Positions 45,047 through 53,107 of a DNA stretch of 64,000 nt are shown here, piece by piece (position 1 is the stretch's first letter; each line of letters opens with the position of its first letter). The translations under genes were made by a program, and so were the position numbers. Location of the stretch: assembly GCA_002389645.1 (NCBI GenBank), contig DGQE01000034.1, positions 66,775 through 130,774 on the forward strand, in the 5' to 3' direction. The notes beneath the pieces are model-generated. The model saw nothing but the letters and a program-made list of their open reading frames with translations, made no database searches and was not told the origin of the DNA. The stretch comes from Flavobacteriales bacterium UBA4422. GTDB lineage: Bacteria; Bacteroidota; Bacteroidia; Flavobacteriales_G; Salibacteraceae.

Positions 45047-46531
45047 CTAGAACTTATATCCAAATGTTATGGATATTCTATGATCAGTAAAAGTTGTGGT
45101 TCCTGCCTCAACCAAACTAGGGTCGTAGATGTATTCTTTGTTCTCAGAAAACTTGAGCTGATAGCTTCCGTCAATGAAAAAATCTTCTGTTCTATATCCA
45201 ATCCCTAAGCTGTAAAGATTAAAGCCTCCAAGATTGTCAGCTGAAGTGTTGTATGGGTTACCAAATATAGCGTAGCCAGCTCTTAAGCTAACCAGTTGGG
45301 TCAACCTAAATTCTCCCCCAAACTTTAAGTTGACCGTAGGAGTGAGGAAGGTTTGGATTGCATCTTCTTCAGAAGAGAAGTTATAGCCATCGCTAATTCC
45401 TTGCATCCTGATTCCTGTGTAATTAACGTATTCAGCATCTGCGCTTAAAAGTCCGAATTTGCCAAACACATAGGCAACTCCAAATGAAGCCTGCAAAGGA
45501 GATGTTAATCTAAAGTCATAGTCACCAATAGATGGTGATTGAGTATAAAATGGGTCAAAATCTTCAAAAATGGCGGTATTTTCACTTTCGTATTCGATAT
45601 TCAGTGAATTGATTGTGGGTGTTTTAAAAGATGCTCCAACGCGCAGTTGATCCGTAGGGCGATAGATTAAGCCTAAGTTTATCCCAGCTCCTAGCCCTGA
45701 AATATTCTCATTAAATCGAAACGAATATTCATTTAAAGTTGTAGTCGTATCACTAGGATTAATATTCTCATCGATTATGTAGTCATTGGTGAAGTTTATT
45801 CTCGAAAAACGAATACTACCTCCAATGTATAGCTTATCGTCATAATTTCCTCCAAACGCCAGAAAGGTTTCTCTTTTTGATCCGCTTTTTTCAACTGAAT
45901 ATGTCTGATCAATGGGCATAACTCCTGTCGCATTGTAAAATACGGAGTCTGATTCAAATATGGGATAGTCCAATAAGAAGTTTTGCCATGCTAAGAATAT
46001 GTCAAATCCATATGGTGCGTTGGTCACATCAAGATCTTCTGGACCTAGTCCATTTTGGATCAGCGTGTTTTGGTAAGAGTCAATTAAGGAACTTGGAACG
46101 TCTTGTGCTGAAAATGTATAAGCTCTGTGAAAAGATAAGGATCTGTTCATTCCAAAAGCTACGGAGCTTGAGCGCCATTTACCAACTTTATTCAGGTTCT
46201 TAACACCTACTATCCCAATAGACCCTAAGTTGAAGTTGGATTTTGAGTCTATTGTCTCTTGACCGTAATAGGTGCTATTAGATATGTTGGTGTGATAAGC
46301 CGGTGTTATCGAGAACTCATTTGATCGAAGCACACCAAGACCTGCTGGGTTTATTTCTATGGCTGAGAAGTCTCCTCCAAGGGCGGTGAACGCACCTCCC
46401 ATCGCTATTGTGCGTGCAGAGCCTGTTACTTCTTCTCTAGAAAGGTTAAGCGCATCAATCTCGTTTTGTGCATTTACCGACAAGGCACAAACAATGAGTC
46501 CAATTACAATATGAAGGCGGTTGAATATCAT
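45047..46531 (-). CDS. OmpP1/FadL-type outer-membrane transport protein
   Basis: 494 residues. Signal peptide ends at VNAQ. The N-terminal region has SARTIAMGGAFTALGGDFSA and INPAGLGVLRSNEFS, the hallmark of OmpP1/FadL-like and PorV-like barrels, and the C-terminus ends ISITFGYKF with terminal Phe. The family moves hydrophobic compounds across the outer membrane; in Bacteroidota many copies exist with unknown substrates. It starts 9 bases after the low-complexity lipoprotein gene, so the two are probably one operon. Confidence 0.88.
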   Translation of the reverse strand: MIFNRLHIVIGLIVCALSVNAQNEIDALNLSREEVTGSARTIAMGGAFTALGGDFSAIEINPAGLGVLRSNEFSITPAYHTNISNSTYYGQETIDSKSNFNLGSIGIVGVKNLNKVGKWRSSSVAFGMNRSLSFHRAYTFSAQDVPSSLIDSYQNTLIQNGLGPEDLDVTNAPYGFDIFLAWQNFLLDYPIFESDSVFYNATGVMPIDQTYSVEKSGSKRETFLAFGGNYDDKLYIGGSIRFSRINFTNDYIIDENINPSDTTTTLNEYSFRFNENISGLGAGINLGLIYRPTDQLRVGASFKTPTINSLNIEYESENTAIFEDFDPFYTQSPSIGDYDFRLTSPLQASFGVAYVFGKFGLLSADAEYVNYTGIRMQGISDGYNFSSEEDAIQTFLTPTVNLKFGGEFRLTQLVSLRAGYAIFGNPYNTSADNLGGFNLYSLGIGYRTEDFFIDGSYQLKFSENKEYIYDPSLVEAGTTTFTDHRISITFGYKF

Positions 46532-46540
46532 GTTTATACT

Positions 46541-48205
46541 TTATCTTCTTCCTCCTCTATTAGGTGAAGAGCTTCCTCTTGAGCCACTTGAAGGCGCAGA
46601 TCTTGGGGCACTGCTTCTTGAAGGAGCTGACATTGATCCTGAAGGAGAAGAGCTTCTTGACGGAGCGACCTTGCTTCTGGAGCTGCTTCCACTTCGCACA
46701 GCAGGCGAACTAGGCCTACTTGGTCGAGGAGATACATTAGGGGAAGTTCGCTTTGGACTAGAATATTGTCTAGTTCTAGCTCTACTTGGCGAAGTTCTAC
46801 TTTGATTCTTTTGGTAGTATCTCGGTGCAGATGATCTATTTGGAGTGGAAACATTATTGCTTCTACTTGAAGATGATCTAACATTTGGAGAAGTGCTTCT
46901 GCTCTTCGTTGATTGCTGAGTAGTTGTTTTTCTTGCTGAGCTTGAACTTCTGGTTGGCTCAATGTTGGAGTTTACACTTGAACTTCTGACAGGAGCTTGA
47001 TAGCGTTTGTTTGGGCTTTCAGCCCTAGATAAAGTGCTTGACTCATACTTGGTTCTCGAATTCACAGTGCTTTGAGTTCTTCCAGGAGTTTTGTATCGTG
47101 AAGAAGATGTCTTTGAGTTCGGGTTAGCCAACTCTGATTTTGTTACTTCGTTTCTGATCGTGTTATTTGGCGACTTCACCGGATTTACTTGATAAATGCT
47201 TGATGAAGATGCCATACGACCGCTACTTCTGTTGTCACTGTTGTTCGGTGAAACGCTGGCATTTTTTGGACTTTGGTTTGAGCTTGCTACTCGATTACGA
47301 ATTGCTGAGTTAGGGTTACCACTGTTTCGATTGGATCCTACGATTCCTGTGTTGTTCGATAAGTCTCTTCTTCCGTTATATCGGCCTCTTCCAGAATTCC
47401 CACCATTATTGTTTGCGTAAAAGCCATCGTAGAAACCATTGTAGTAGCCATTGTTAAATCCGTTTCCTCTCCAATTATTTCCCCAACCCCAGTTGTTTCC
47501 CCAACCCCAGTTGTTTCTGCCGCAGAAATAAGGATTTCCCATTCCAAAACCATAGGGGTTCCAATAATTATTTCCCCACATTCCAGCGTAGCCCCATTGG
47601 TTGCCATACATTGGGCCCCAACCGCTATTGAATCCAACATTCCATCCTGACCAGCTATTCCAGCCCACATTCCATCCAGTATTTGGGTAAGGATTCCAAG
47701 CAGACCATCCATAATTCCAAAAAGGATCTACAAAGAATGGGTCGTAGTAACCATATCCAGGAGCTGCATTAAACCTTCTTATGCGAGCAGCATAGTCTGT
47801 ATCATAGTAATCGTCACTATAAACTGTAGTATTTCCATAGTAATTATTGACAGTCGGCCCTTCAGTGGATTCCGGTGCGATATTGTTTTCGCTTGAGTTG
47901 AATTCGGCAGGAATTTGTTCTGCCGAGTTTGAATAAGCATTTGCTGATTTCGGATTTTGATCGTTTTGCTTGGTCGATGATCCTTTGAAAAAGTATCCAT
48001 TACTTTCATCCTTGAAATCATCTTGCGTGGCATAATTACTTCCGTCAGTCTCTGTAACTGTGCTAAATTCATTTTGAGTTGATTCAAAGCGATCAGTCGA
48101 AGAGTAGTAAATGTCATCAGTTTCGGAAGAAGCGTATCTCTGACTTGAGCACGATACTACGATCATTCCAAGTATAGCGATTGATATGTATTTTAAGTTT
48201 TTCAT
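46541..48205 (-). CDS. Low-complexity lipoprotein: Trp/Asn/Gly-rich centre and Ser/Arg/Pro-rich tail
   Basis: 554 residues from the ATG at 48205, with a signal ending IVVSC (lipobox, Cys19); a TTG start 30 bases upstream is less likely. Residues 150-270 are extremely rich in Trp, Asn, Gly and Tyr (repeats such as NNWGWG, WNVGWNS, NGFYDGFY). Residues 300-554 are Ser/Arg/Pro/Asn-rich and probably disordered. I know no domain. The biased codons create long open frames on every other frame, which are shadows. It is cotranscribed with the OmpP1-type gene 9 bases away. Similar Ser-rich proteins beside OmpP1 genes occur in other Cytophagales, as far as I recall. Confidence 0.8.
   Translation of the reverse strand: MKNLKYISIAILGMIVVSCSSQRYASSETDDIYYSSTDRFESTQNEFSTVTETDGSNYATQDDFKDESNGYFFKGSSTKQNDQNPKSANAYSNSAEQIPAEFNSSENNIAPESTEGPTVNNYYGNTTVYSDDYYDTDYAARIRRFNAAPGYGYYDPFFVDPFWNYGWSAWNPYPNTGWNVGWNSWSGWNVGFNSGWGPMYGNQWGYAGMWGNNYWNPYGFGMGNPYFCGRNNWGWGNNWGWGNNWRGNGFNNGYYNGFYDGFYANNNGGNSGRGRYNGRRDLSNNTGIVGSNRNSGNPNSAIRNRVASSNQSPKNASVSPNNSDNRSSGRMASSSSIYQVNPVKSPNNTIRNEVTKSELANPNSKTSSSRYKTPGRTQSTVNSRTKYESSTLSRAESPNKRYQAPVRSSSVNSNIEPTRSSSSARKTTTQQSTKSRSTSPNVRSSSSRSNNVSTPNRSSAPRYYQKNQSRTSPSRARTRQYSSPKRTSPNVSPRPSRPSSPAVRSGSSSRSKVAPSRSSSPSGSMSAPSRSSAPRSAPSSGSRGSSSPNRGGRR
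47481..47516 (-). repeat. Tandem 18-bp repeat, two perfect copies
   Basis: The 18-base unit CCCCAACCCCAGTTGTTT occurs at 47481-47498 and again at 47499-47516, encoding NNWGWG twice in the low-complexity lipoprotein. Neighbouring codons are degenerate relatives, suggesting growth by repeat duplication. Confidence 0.9.
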
Positions 48206-48461
48206 GACTTCCAAATTTTTACTATAGTATTCCAAGACCGTGCCAAACTCTGTTAACGTTGTATTACCTGACCTTCAAGCACTAAATATAGAGATAGTTA
48301 TTAATGTGCTCAAATTCCTTAATTATAAATAACAAAGTCTGCGTTTCAAGGTTCGAAAACTTAAATCAAATTCAAAAGTCCATTGACGATGTTTAAATTT
48401 TCTATCGATCTGCGAGAGAGGTATGGCTATTTTTGCCACGTCAAATAAAAATAGACTTAGA
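48206..48461. other. Divergent intergenic region
   Basis: The longest gene-free stretch (256 bases) lies between the low-complexity lipoprotein (minus) and proS (plus). Apart from the proS -7 element at 48428 I see nothing in it: no terminator, no RNA gene. Confidence 0.6.
48428..48435 (+). promoter_or_regulatory. -7 element upstream of proS
   Basis: TATTTTTG, an exact TAnnTTTG match, ending 26 bases before the proS ATG at 48462. It lies downstream of the alternative start at 48423, which supports the later start. No -33 TTG at good spacing. Confidence 0.5.
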
Positions 48462-49934
48462 ATGGCAAAGTTGACAAGTAGGGCTGAGAATTATTCTCAA
48501 TGGTACAATGAATTGGTGGGTAAAGCAGATTTAGCAGAGAATAGTGATGTTAGAGGTTGCATGATCATAAAACCACATGGTTACTCCATATGGGAAAAGA
48601 TGCAGTCAGCATTGGATAAAATGTTTAAAGATACTGGGCACTCAAATGCCTATTTCCCTCTCTTTATTCCAAAGTCTTATTTAAGCAAAGAAGCAGATCA
48701 TGTTGAAGGTTTCGCTAAGGAATGTGCTGTTGTCACTCATTATCGTTTAAAAGCAGCCGAAGATGGCTCTGGTTTAATTGTTGACCCAGACGCAAAGTTG
48801 GAAGAAGAATTGATTGTTAGACCGACTTCTGAGACCATTATTTGGAATAGCTACAAGAATTGGATTCAATCTTATCGCGATTTACCAATCCTTTTGAATC
48901 AGTGGGCTAATGTTGTTCGCTGGGAAATGAGAACTAGGTTGTTTTTAAGAACAGCTGAATTTTTATGGCAAGAGGGTCATACTGCTCATGCTACGAAGGG
49001 TGAGGCTGTCAAAGAAGCTGAGCAAATGCTTGAGGTGTATGCAGCATTCGCAGAGGAGTTTATGGCTGTTCCTGTTTTGAAAGGATTGAAAACAGCGAGT
49101 GAGCGTTTTGCTGGAGCTTTAGAGACATACTGTATTGAAGCTTTGATGCAGGATGGTAGGGCTTTACAGGCGGGTACGAGTCACTTCTTGGGTCAAAATT
49201 TCGCAAAAGCTTTTGATGTAAAGTTTGCTACAAAGGAAGGTAAGCAGGAATACGTTTGGGCCACTAGTTGGGGTGTTTCAACACGCCTGATGGGAGCTTT
49301 GATTATGTCACATTCCGATGATTTAGGATTAGTGATTCCTCCAAAATTGGCGCCAATTCATGTAGTAATTGTTCCAATTTATAAGGGAGAAGAACAGCTT
49401 TCTCAAATTTCTGAATACGCATTAAAGTTGAAGGGAGAATTGCAGCAAAAAGGCCTGACCGTGAAGTTTGATGATAGAGACACGTACAAGCCAGGATTTA
49501 AATTTGCTGAATATGAAATGAAAGGTGTTCCAGTGAGGGTTGCGATAGGTCCGAAAGATCTTGCAAATGGCACAATTGAGGTTGCTCGAAGAGATACCTT
49601 GGAGAAAAGTACTATTTCAAACACTAAAGCCACAGATCATATTTATGGTTTAATGAATATTATTCAGAAGAATATTTACAACAAGGCCTTAAAGTTTAGG
49701 GAAGATTCATCGCACAAGGTTGATGACTATGATGAGTTTAAGCGGATAATAGCAAACGAAGGTGGCTTTGTTTATGCACATTGGGATGGTAGCGCTGAAA
49801 CCGAAGAGCTTATAAAACAAGAAACAAAAGCGACCATCAGATGCATTCCATTGGATCAGGAGAAGGAGGAAGGTAAGTGCATCAGGTCAGGTAAGCCGTC
49901 AAAGGGAAGAGTAGTGTTCGCAAAAGCGTATTAA
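48462..49934 (+). CDS. proS: Prolyl-tRNA synthetase, archaeal/eukaryal type
   Basis: Class II synthetase, 490 residues from ATG 48462, where the family begins (TSRAENYSQWYNELV). It is the short ProS type 3 without the editing insertion: motif 2 is RWEMRTRLFLRTAEFLWQEGHTAH, and TSETIIWNSYKNWI precedes it. The C-terminal domain ends VFAKAY, with KCIRSGKPSKGRVVFAKAY split around the zinc-binding-like region. This type is normal for Bacteroidota. An unrecognised gene starts 2 bases after its stop. Confidence 0.96.
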   Translation: MAKLTSRAENYSQWYNELVGKADLAENSDVRGCMIIKPHGYSIWEKMQSALDKMFKDTGHSNAYFPLFIPKSYLSKEADHVEGFAKECAVVTHYRLKAAEDGSGLIVDPDAKLEEELIVRPTSETIIWNSYKNWIQSYRDLPILLNQWANVVRWEMRTRLFLRTAEFLWQEGHTAHATKGEAVKEAEQMLEVYAAFAEEFMAVPVLKGLKTASERFAGALETYCIEALMQDGRALQAGTSHFLGQNFAKAFDVKFATKEGKQEYVWATSWGVSTRLMGALIMSHSDDLGLVIPPKLAPIHVVIVPIYKGEEQLSQISEYALKLKGELQQKGLTVKFDDRDTYKPGFKFAEYEMKGVPVRVAIGPKDLANGTIEVARRDTLEKSTISNTKATDHIYGLMNIIQKNIYNKALKFREDSSHKVDDYDEFKRIIANEGGFVYAHWDGSAETEELIKQETKATIRCIPLDQEKEEGKCIRSGKPSKGRVVFAKAY

Positions 49935-49936
49935 AA

Positions 49937-50638
49937 ATGACAAAATCAGTTAGGGGCATGTCAGAGCTCAAAGAGCTTATTGTATCAAAATCAAGTGTTA
50001 AGCAGGATGTTTTTACTGTCACCAAGGAAGTGTTTGTTGATTTGAAGGATGTATTGGCTGATATAGCTATGGAGCTTGAGGCTTTTGCGAATAAATCTGA
50101 TAGGAGGGTTAATGTCTCTCTTAACGCTCCTGATGACTTTGAATGTCAGATGATGTTGGCGGGCGATACAACTATCTTTCAAATGCACACCAATGTGTTT
50201 GTGTTTCCGCCTTCCCATATGATTCATCGGAGTCCTTATGTTATGAATGAGGCTAAGAATGGATATTGTGGAGTTATTAATATTTTCAACTTTCTAACGG
50301 ATTCTTTCCGCTATCAAAGAATGAATGATAGTGGGTATCTGATTGCTAGAATATTCGTGAATAGAGAAAGGCACTTTTTTGTTGAGGGTCAGCAGCAACT
50401 AGGTTATTTGTTTAATGATTTCAATAAAGCTGAACTCACAAAAAAAGAGCTCAGAAAAGTGTTGGAACTTGCTCTGAAATACATTCTAAATTTCGAGTTA
50501 TACACTCCATCCTTTTCCACATTTAAGGAAGTGAAATTGAGCGATATTCAAGAGTTGACGCAGAGTTTGAAGCTTCAAACATCTAAAAGGTTAGGGTTTA
50601 GATTTCAATCTGAAGAAGAAAATGACGTAGACTTTTGA
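49937..50638 (+). CDS. Conserved protein of unknown function downstream of proS
   Basis: 233 residues, no signal peptide or membrane segment. It has mixed alpha/beta composition with a hydrophobic central FQMHTNVFVFPPSHMIHRSPYV stretch (quoted in part: FPPSHMIHRSPYV), then YCGVINIFNF and QRMNDSGYLIARIF. The central segment looks conserved in style but I do not recognise a family. It begins 2 bases after proS and is surely cotranscribed; a link to translation is only an inference from position. Confidence 0.75.
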   Translation: MTKSVRGMSELKELIVSKSSVKQDVFTVTKEVFVDLKDVLADIAMELEAFANKSDRRVNVSLNAPDDFECQMMLAGDTTIFQMHTNVFVFPPSHMIHRSPYVMNEAKNGYCGVINIFNFLTDSFRYQRMNDSGYLIARIFVNRERHFFVEGQQQLGYLFNDFNKAELTKKELRKVLELALKYILNFELYTPSFSTFKEVKLSDIQELTQSLKLQTSKRLGFRFQSEEENDVDF

Positions 50639-50655
50639 AATATTTCACTATTCTA

Positions 50656-50685
50656 TTGCGTCAATTGAAGATATCATTACATTTG
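50656..50685 (+). promoter_or_regulatory. Promoter of the tRNA-Glu gene
   Basis: TTG at 50656-50658, a 19-base spacer and TACATTTG at 50678-50685. This is the best complete match in the window to the Bacteroidota -33/-7 promoter. The predicted start is near 50692, 12 bases before the tRNA. Confidence 0.7.
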
Positions 50686-50703
50686 CAGTCCTTTTTAAAA
50701 GAC

Positions 50704-50775
50704 GGCCCGTTCGTCTAGGGGTTAGGACGCCAGATTTTCATTCTGGTAACAGGGGTTCGATTCCCCTACGGGCTA
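50704..50775 (+). tRNA. tRNA-Glu (anticodon TTC)
   Basis: The cloverleaf is complete: acceptor GGCCCGT with ACGGGCT (the first pair is a G-U wobble), D arm around CTAGGGGTTAG, anticodon stem CCAGA/TCTGG with loop TTTTCAT, so anticodon TTC, and a T arm with GGTTCGATTCC. The discriminator base is A and CCA is not encoded. rpsT follows 14 bases later and may share the transcript. Confidence 0.95.
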
Positions 50776-50789
50776 CAATAGATTAAATT

Positions 50790-51041
50790 ATGGCAAATCA
50801 TAAGTCAGCGTTAAAGAGAATAAGACAAAATTCGGTTCGTAGAGACCGTAATGCTTATTATCACAAGACAACTCGTAATGCAGTAAGAAAGCTTCGTGGG
50901 TTAAGTGATAAGAAAGAGGCAAGCGATTTGTTGCCTAAGGTGGCTTCCATGCTTGACAAGCTGGCGAAGAATAATGTTATTCATAAGAAAAAAGCAGCGA
51001 ATTTGAAGTCAAGCTTGACAAAGCACGTGTCTGCGCTATAA
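50790..51041 (+). CDS. rpsT: 30S ribosomal protein S20
   Basis: S20, 83 residues, a three-helix bundle binding 16S rRNA at the base of the subunit. MANHKSALKRIRQNSVRRDRN and VIHKKKAANLKSSLTKHV are typical. It lies alone, away from the main ribosomal cluster, and is probably expressed with the tRNA-Glu upstream. A terminator follows. Confidence 0.97.
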   Translation: MANHKSALKRIRQNSVRRDRNAYYHKTTRNAVRKLRGLSDKKEASDLLPKVASMLDKLAKNNVIHKKKAANLKSSLTKHVSAL

Positions 51042-51061
51042 TTGAAAATTAAATTTTTTGG

Positions 51062-51092
51062 AAAAGGCTCTTCAATCGAAGGGCCTTTTTTA
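51062..51092 (+). terminator. Rho-independent terminator after rpsT
   Basis: AAAAGGCTCTTC pairs with GAAGGGCCTTTT (one U-G pair) around a 4-base AATC loop, followed by further T. It ends 20 bases after the rpsT stop, and radC begins only 12 bases later. Confidence 0.88.
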
Positions 51093-51103
51093 TTTTCGGC
51101 AAG

Positions 51104-51814
51104 ATGAGTACGAAAGAATTCACGAATAGCGAGAATTTTGGAATCAAGTCTTGGGCTGAAGATGACCGTCCCCGTGAGAAATTGATGTCTAAGGGAAGAT
51201 CTGTGCTTTCTGATGCTGAACTTATTGCTATTCTTATTGGGTCGGGAAATAAAAATGAGTCTGCCGTTGAGCTTTCTAAAAAAATCTTAGCCTCAGTAGG
51301 AAACAACCTCAATAAGTTGGGGCAACTCTCGTTGAACGAGTTGATTAGGTTTAATGGCATAGGAGAGGCTAAGGCAATAAGTATTATTTCAGCTTTAGAA
51401 TTAGGTCGAAGACGCAAAATGTTTGTGAATGATAAGCCATCCAAAATTGAGTCTAGTCAATCGGCCTTTGAAGGATTATACCCTTACCTTGCTGATCTGG
51501 ATCATGAGCAGTTTTATACGATTTTACTTAACCGAAGTAACAAGGTGATAGATATTATAAAGGTTAGTCAAGGCGGAGTGGCAGGAACAATAGCAGATGC
51601 TAGATTGATCTTTAAATCGGCTGTTGAAAAACTTGCTTCTGGAATTATTTTGGCTCATAACCACCCTTCTGGTAATTTAAAACCAAGTCAAGCTGATATA
51701 GCACTTACTAAAAAGATCAAGGAGGCGGGCGTTCTTTTAGACATCTCTGTTCTTGATCATATTATTATTGCGAATGACAAGTATTTTAGTTTTTCAGATC
51801 AAGGAATGATATAG
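51104..51814 (+). CDS. radC: RadC family protein (JAB/MPN domain)
   Basis: 236 residues. A helix-hairpin-helix-like N-terminal part (LSDAELIAILIGSGNKNESA, LIRFNGIGEAKAISI) precedes the JAB metalloprotease-like domain with the zinc motif AHNHPSGNLKPSQAD. The name comes from an old repair phenotype now attributed elsewhere; the biochemical role is unsettled. A TATTTTCG element at 51091-51098, close to the -7 consensus, precedes the ATG by 5 bases. The next gene starts directly at its stop. Confidence 0.95.
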   Translation: MSTKEFTNSENFGIKSWAEDDRPREKLMSKGRSVLSDAELIAILIGSGNKNESAVELSKKILASVGNNLNKLGQLSLNELIRFNGIGEAKAISIISALELGRRRKMFVNDKPSKIESSQSAFEGLYPYLADLDHEQFYTILLNRSNKVIDIIKVSQGGVAGTIADARLIFKSAVEKLASGIILAHNHPSGNLKPSQADIALTKKIKEAGVLLDISVLDHIIIANDKYFSFSDQGMI

Positions 51815-53107
51815 ATGAATGCCAATCATCTAAATATTTACTCTGTAAAACGAAATCATCGATTCAACTACGTGATCAGTGAGCTTTTTGAGAGGAGAAT
51901 GGGCTTAAAGGTGGCTGTGTTCACAAACCTGGAGGAATTCATCAAACAGGTTGGACCTCGATTCAATTATTCTCATCAAAGCATTAAGGATGTACCTCAG
52001 ATCATTCCAGCAAAGTTGCTTTTTGAAAAGCGCATCCAAGAGCAAGATCTGGATATAAGTAATCATGACCTTTTTAAGCTATACTCCACTAAAACTAATA
52101 CTCTTGGGTTTGATCCTCTAGCTGCCGCATTTTTCTTTTTGAGCATGTATGAGGAGTATCTTCCTCATCTTGAAGATGAACATGGCAGGTTTTTATACAC
52201 TGAACGTGTTACGGTTAAGAATCAAGTGCACCATTTGCCTCTTGTTGAACACTATGCGATTATCTTAAACGAATGGCTTTGCAATGTTTATCCTGACTTG
52301 GCTCTTATTGATAAAAACTCGAAGATTTCTGTGACTATTGATGTTGATCAATTATTTGCGGTTAAGGCAAAAGGTTTAGCGCGATCTATTTTAGGATTAA
52401 TTGCAGATACCTTTCGTGGTAAATTGTTTTCTCGTCTCGCAATTCTTACAGGTAGATCACCTGACCCGAATGAGATTTACGATAAGATTATTACTCTATG
52501 TCAATCAAAGGGAATTCCACTGACGTTCTTTTTCCAAGTAGGAGATAATAGTCGCTTTGATATCAATAACCCTCCACATTTGAATGAGGTTAAACAGAGA
52601 ATCAATGAGATTGCCTTATCCTCAAATGTTGGTATTCATCCTAGTTATTTCTCTTCTGATAATCACGAAAAACTAGAGTCAGAAGTTGATCGGTTGAGAT
52701 CAATTTTGACTACGCCAGTTACCAGAAGTAGACAACACTTTTTTCGATATCAGCTTCCGAAAACCTTACTAGAATTAAGTGAGCTAGGAGTAACAGATGA
52801 TTATAGTATCGGCTTTACTGAGTGTAATGGATTTCGAGCATCCACTTGCAAACCGTTTAGGCTTTTTGACCTAGAGCGCGATGAAGTTACTTCTGTTACG
52901 TTTCATCCGATGACGAGTATGGATTCATGTTCACAAAAACTTTATCATAATTCTGAGAAAGCCCTAGAGGAGTTGATTCAGCTAAGAAAATCGATTCAAG
53001 AAGTGGGCGGTGAGATGGTTACAACTTGGCATGTAGAGGTATTAACGGGGCAGACTGGAAACTGGCCTTCTTTTGATTTGCTAGAGAAGTTCTTGGAACA
53101 TGAATGA
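51815..53107 (+). CDS. Polysaccharide deacetylase-like protein (DUF7033 type)
   Basis: 430 residues, no signal peptide. Residues 1-165 form the N-terminal DUF7033-like domain (FDPLAAAFFFLSMYEEYL). The C-terminal half is a NodB-like deacetylase fold: SVTIDVDQ takes the place of the Asp-Asp metal motif, GIHPSYFSS the His motif, and RQHFFRYQLP, DYSIGF and FRASTCKPF follow. Such cytoplasmic members occur in Bacteroidota near surface-glycan or sugar genes; the substrate is unknown. It abuts radC and overlaps the next gene by 8 bases. Confidence 0.85.
   Translation: MNANHLNIYSVKRNHRFNYVISELFERRMGLKVAVFTNLEEFIKQVGPRFNYSHQSIKDVPQIIPAKLLFEKRIQEQDLDISNHDLFKLYSTKTNTLGFDPLAAAFFFLSMYEEYLPHLEDEHGRFLYTERVTVKNQVHHLPLVEHYAIILNEWLCNVYPDLALIDKNSKISVTIDVDQLFAVKAKGLARSILGLIADTFRGKLFSRLAILTGRSPDPNEIYDKIITLCQSKGIPLTFFFQVGDNSRFDINNPPHLNEVKQRINEIALSSNVGIHPSYFSSDNHEKLESEVDRLRSILTTPVTRSRQHFFRYQLPKTLLELSELGVTDDYSIGFTECNGFRASTCKPFRLFDLERDEVTSVTFHPMTSMDSCSQKLYHNSEKALEELIQLRKSIQEVGGEMVTTWHVEVLTGQTGNWPSFDLLEKFLEHE

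Noticed and set aside
46521..46805. Leu/Gly/Glu-rich 94-residue plus-strand frame
   Set aside because: It arises from the biased codons of the Ser/Arg-rich lipoprotein on the other strand.
47338..47712. 124-residue minus-strand frame in another phase of the low-complexity gene
   Set aside because: Frame shadow of the Trp/Asn/Gly-rich region; no start context or conserved domain.
48423..48461. In-frame N-terminal extension of proS by 13 residues
   Set aside because: The family begins at the ATG at 48462, and an exact -7 element lies within the extension.
50601..50700. A second tRNA or small RNA gene beside tRNA-Glu
   Set aside because: Only the promoter and an A/T-rich leader are present; no second cloverleaf or CCA end could be formed.
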